This document shows positions 6,277-6,642 of a stretch of DNA of 6,642 bases, piece by piece. Below the pieces are notes generated by a model, which worked only from the letters and a program-made list of their open reading frames with translations, made no database searches and was not told the DNA's origin. How positions within the stretch are numbered: the stretch's first letter is position 1; every line of letters begins with the position of its first letter. The translations under genes and the position numbers were made by a program. Source of the stretch: Anaerolineales bacterium (GTDB lineage: Bacteria; Chloroflexota; Anaerolineae; Anaerolineales; E44-bin32); assembly GCA_030673085.1 (NCBI GenBank), contig DAOVFE010000101.1, positions 1 through 6,642 on the forward strand, given 5' to 3'.

Positions 6277-6642
6277 TCAGCTTCGTATGTAGTCGATCAA
6301 TTGGCGTCTAATCTTGGGCTGGCGGAGCCGACGCAAGGCTTGGGATTCAATTTGCCGCACTCGCTCGCGAGTGATTCCTAATTTTTGAGCGATCTCACGC
6401 AAGTTGAGCGGCCTACGTTTTTGTAAACCATAACGCATTTGCAGAACTTGTACTTCTCGTGGGGGAAGCGATTGCAGAATCTCATGCAGGTGCTCGCTCA
6501 TCATAACCTTGTAGACCATCTCGTCCGGTTTGGGAGTGCCTCGATCAGGTATGAAGTCATTGATCGAATTATTTTCTTCATCGCCACTAGGCATATCAAG
6601 CGATAGAGGCTGTTGGGTTGCTTGTAGGATATCTTCGACTTT
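6277..6642 (-). CDS. Sigma-70 factor, RpoD/SigA-like, C-terminal part
   Basis: Subunit of RNA polymerase that recognises promoters. Only the last 121 residues lie in the window; the frame runs open through the right edge, and the internal Met at 6592-6594 is not the true start. The first 20 residues (KVEDILQATQQPLSLDMPSG) belong to region 3.1/3.2, followed by GDEENNSINDFIPD (20-33), the acidic sigma finger region. Region 4 covers about 53-117: LPPREVQVLQMRYGL (59-73), then the helix-turn-helix LNLREIAQKLGITRERVRQIE (79-99) that reads the -35 box, and ALRRLRQPKIRRQL (102-115). Region 3 and the RERVRQIE helix mark a primary or group 2 sigma rather than an ECF factor; which of the two cannot be decided without the N-terminal part. 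It ends in TGA (6277-6279) and converges with mltG. Confidence 0.93.
   Translation of the reverse strand, partial: KVEDILQATQQPLSLDMPSGDEENNSINDFIPDRGTPKPDEMVYKVMMSEHLHEILQSLPPREVQVLQMRYGLQKRRPLNLREIAQKLGITRERVRQIESQALRRLRQPKIRRQLIDYIRS

Overview
The window holds five protein-coding genes of a chromosomal housekeeping region with roughly even GC content. Four lie on the plus strand in one tight block: alanyl-tRNA synthetase (alaS, 157-2913), a membrane-anchored protein with a phage baseplate J/gp47-like domain (2944-4446), the RuvX/YqgF nuclease (4446-4838) and the endolytic murein transglycosylase MltG (4822-5961). A convergent primary-type sigma-70 factor on the minus strand is cut by the right edge (6277-6642). 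I see no transposase, CRISPR array, rRNA, complete tRNA or phage cluster.

The best guess for the source is a member of the Chloroflexota (Anaerolineae-like). This rests on recalled family features and was not searched. The middle gene closely resembles the baseplate J/gp47 family proteins annotated in that phylum. RuvX carries a WDESGSS motif where most bacteria have DERLT/S. MltG ends in an AETFEEHLQNACP tail that I associate with Chloroflexota. The order alaS, gp47-like, ruvX, mltG also fits that phylum.

Layout. Positions 1-156 hold no confident gene. A near-consensus sigma-70 promoter (TTGAAA, 17 bp, TATAAT, 104-132) lies just ahead of alaS and leaves a leader of only about 16-21 nt, too short for a T-box. 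alaS and the gp47-like gene are 30 bp apart, with a small perfect hairpin at the end of alaS and no clear Shine-Dalgarno before the second gene. The gp47-like gene and ruvX share one base (TAATG), and ruvX and mltG overlap by 17 bp, so the last three genes are probably translationally coupled. The 315-bp gap from 5962 to 6276 lies between convergent 3' ends. It contains a weak candidate terminator with a T7 tract, a perfect 12-bp palindrome and a 10-bp stem that can refold.

Taken together, the block joins protein synthesis (AlaRS), 16S rRNA maturation or RNase H-fold DNA processing (RuvX), glycan-strand termination during wall growth (MltG) and an uncharacterised membrane protein. The last is the one part of the window whose function is really unknown and is the best candidate for new biology. 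The sigma factor fragment has the -35-reading helix expected to recognise promoters such as the one found before alaS.
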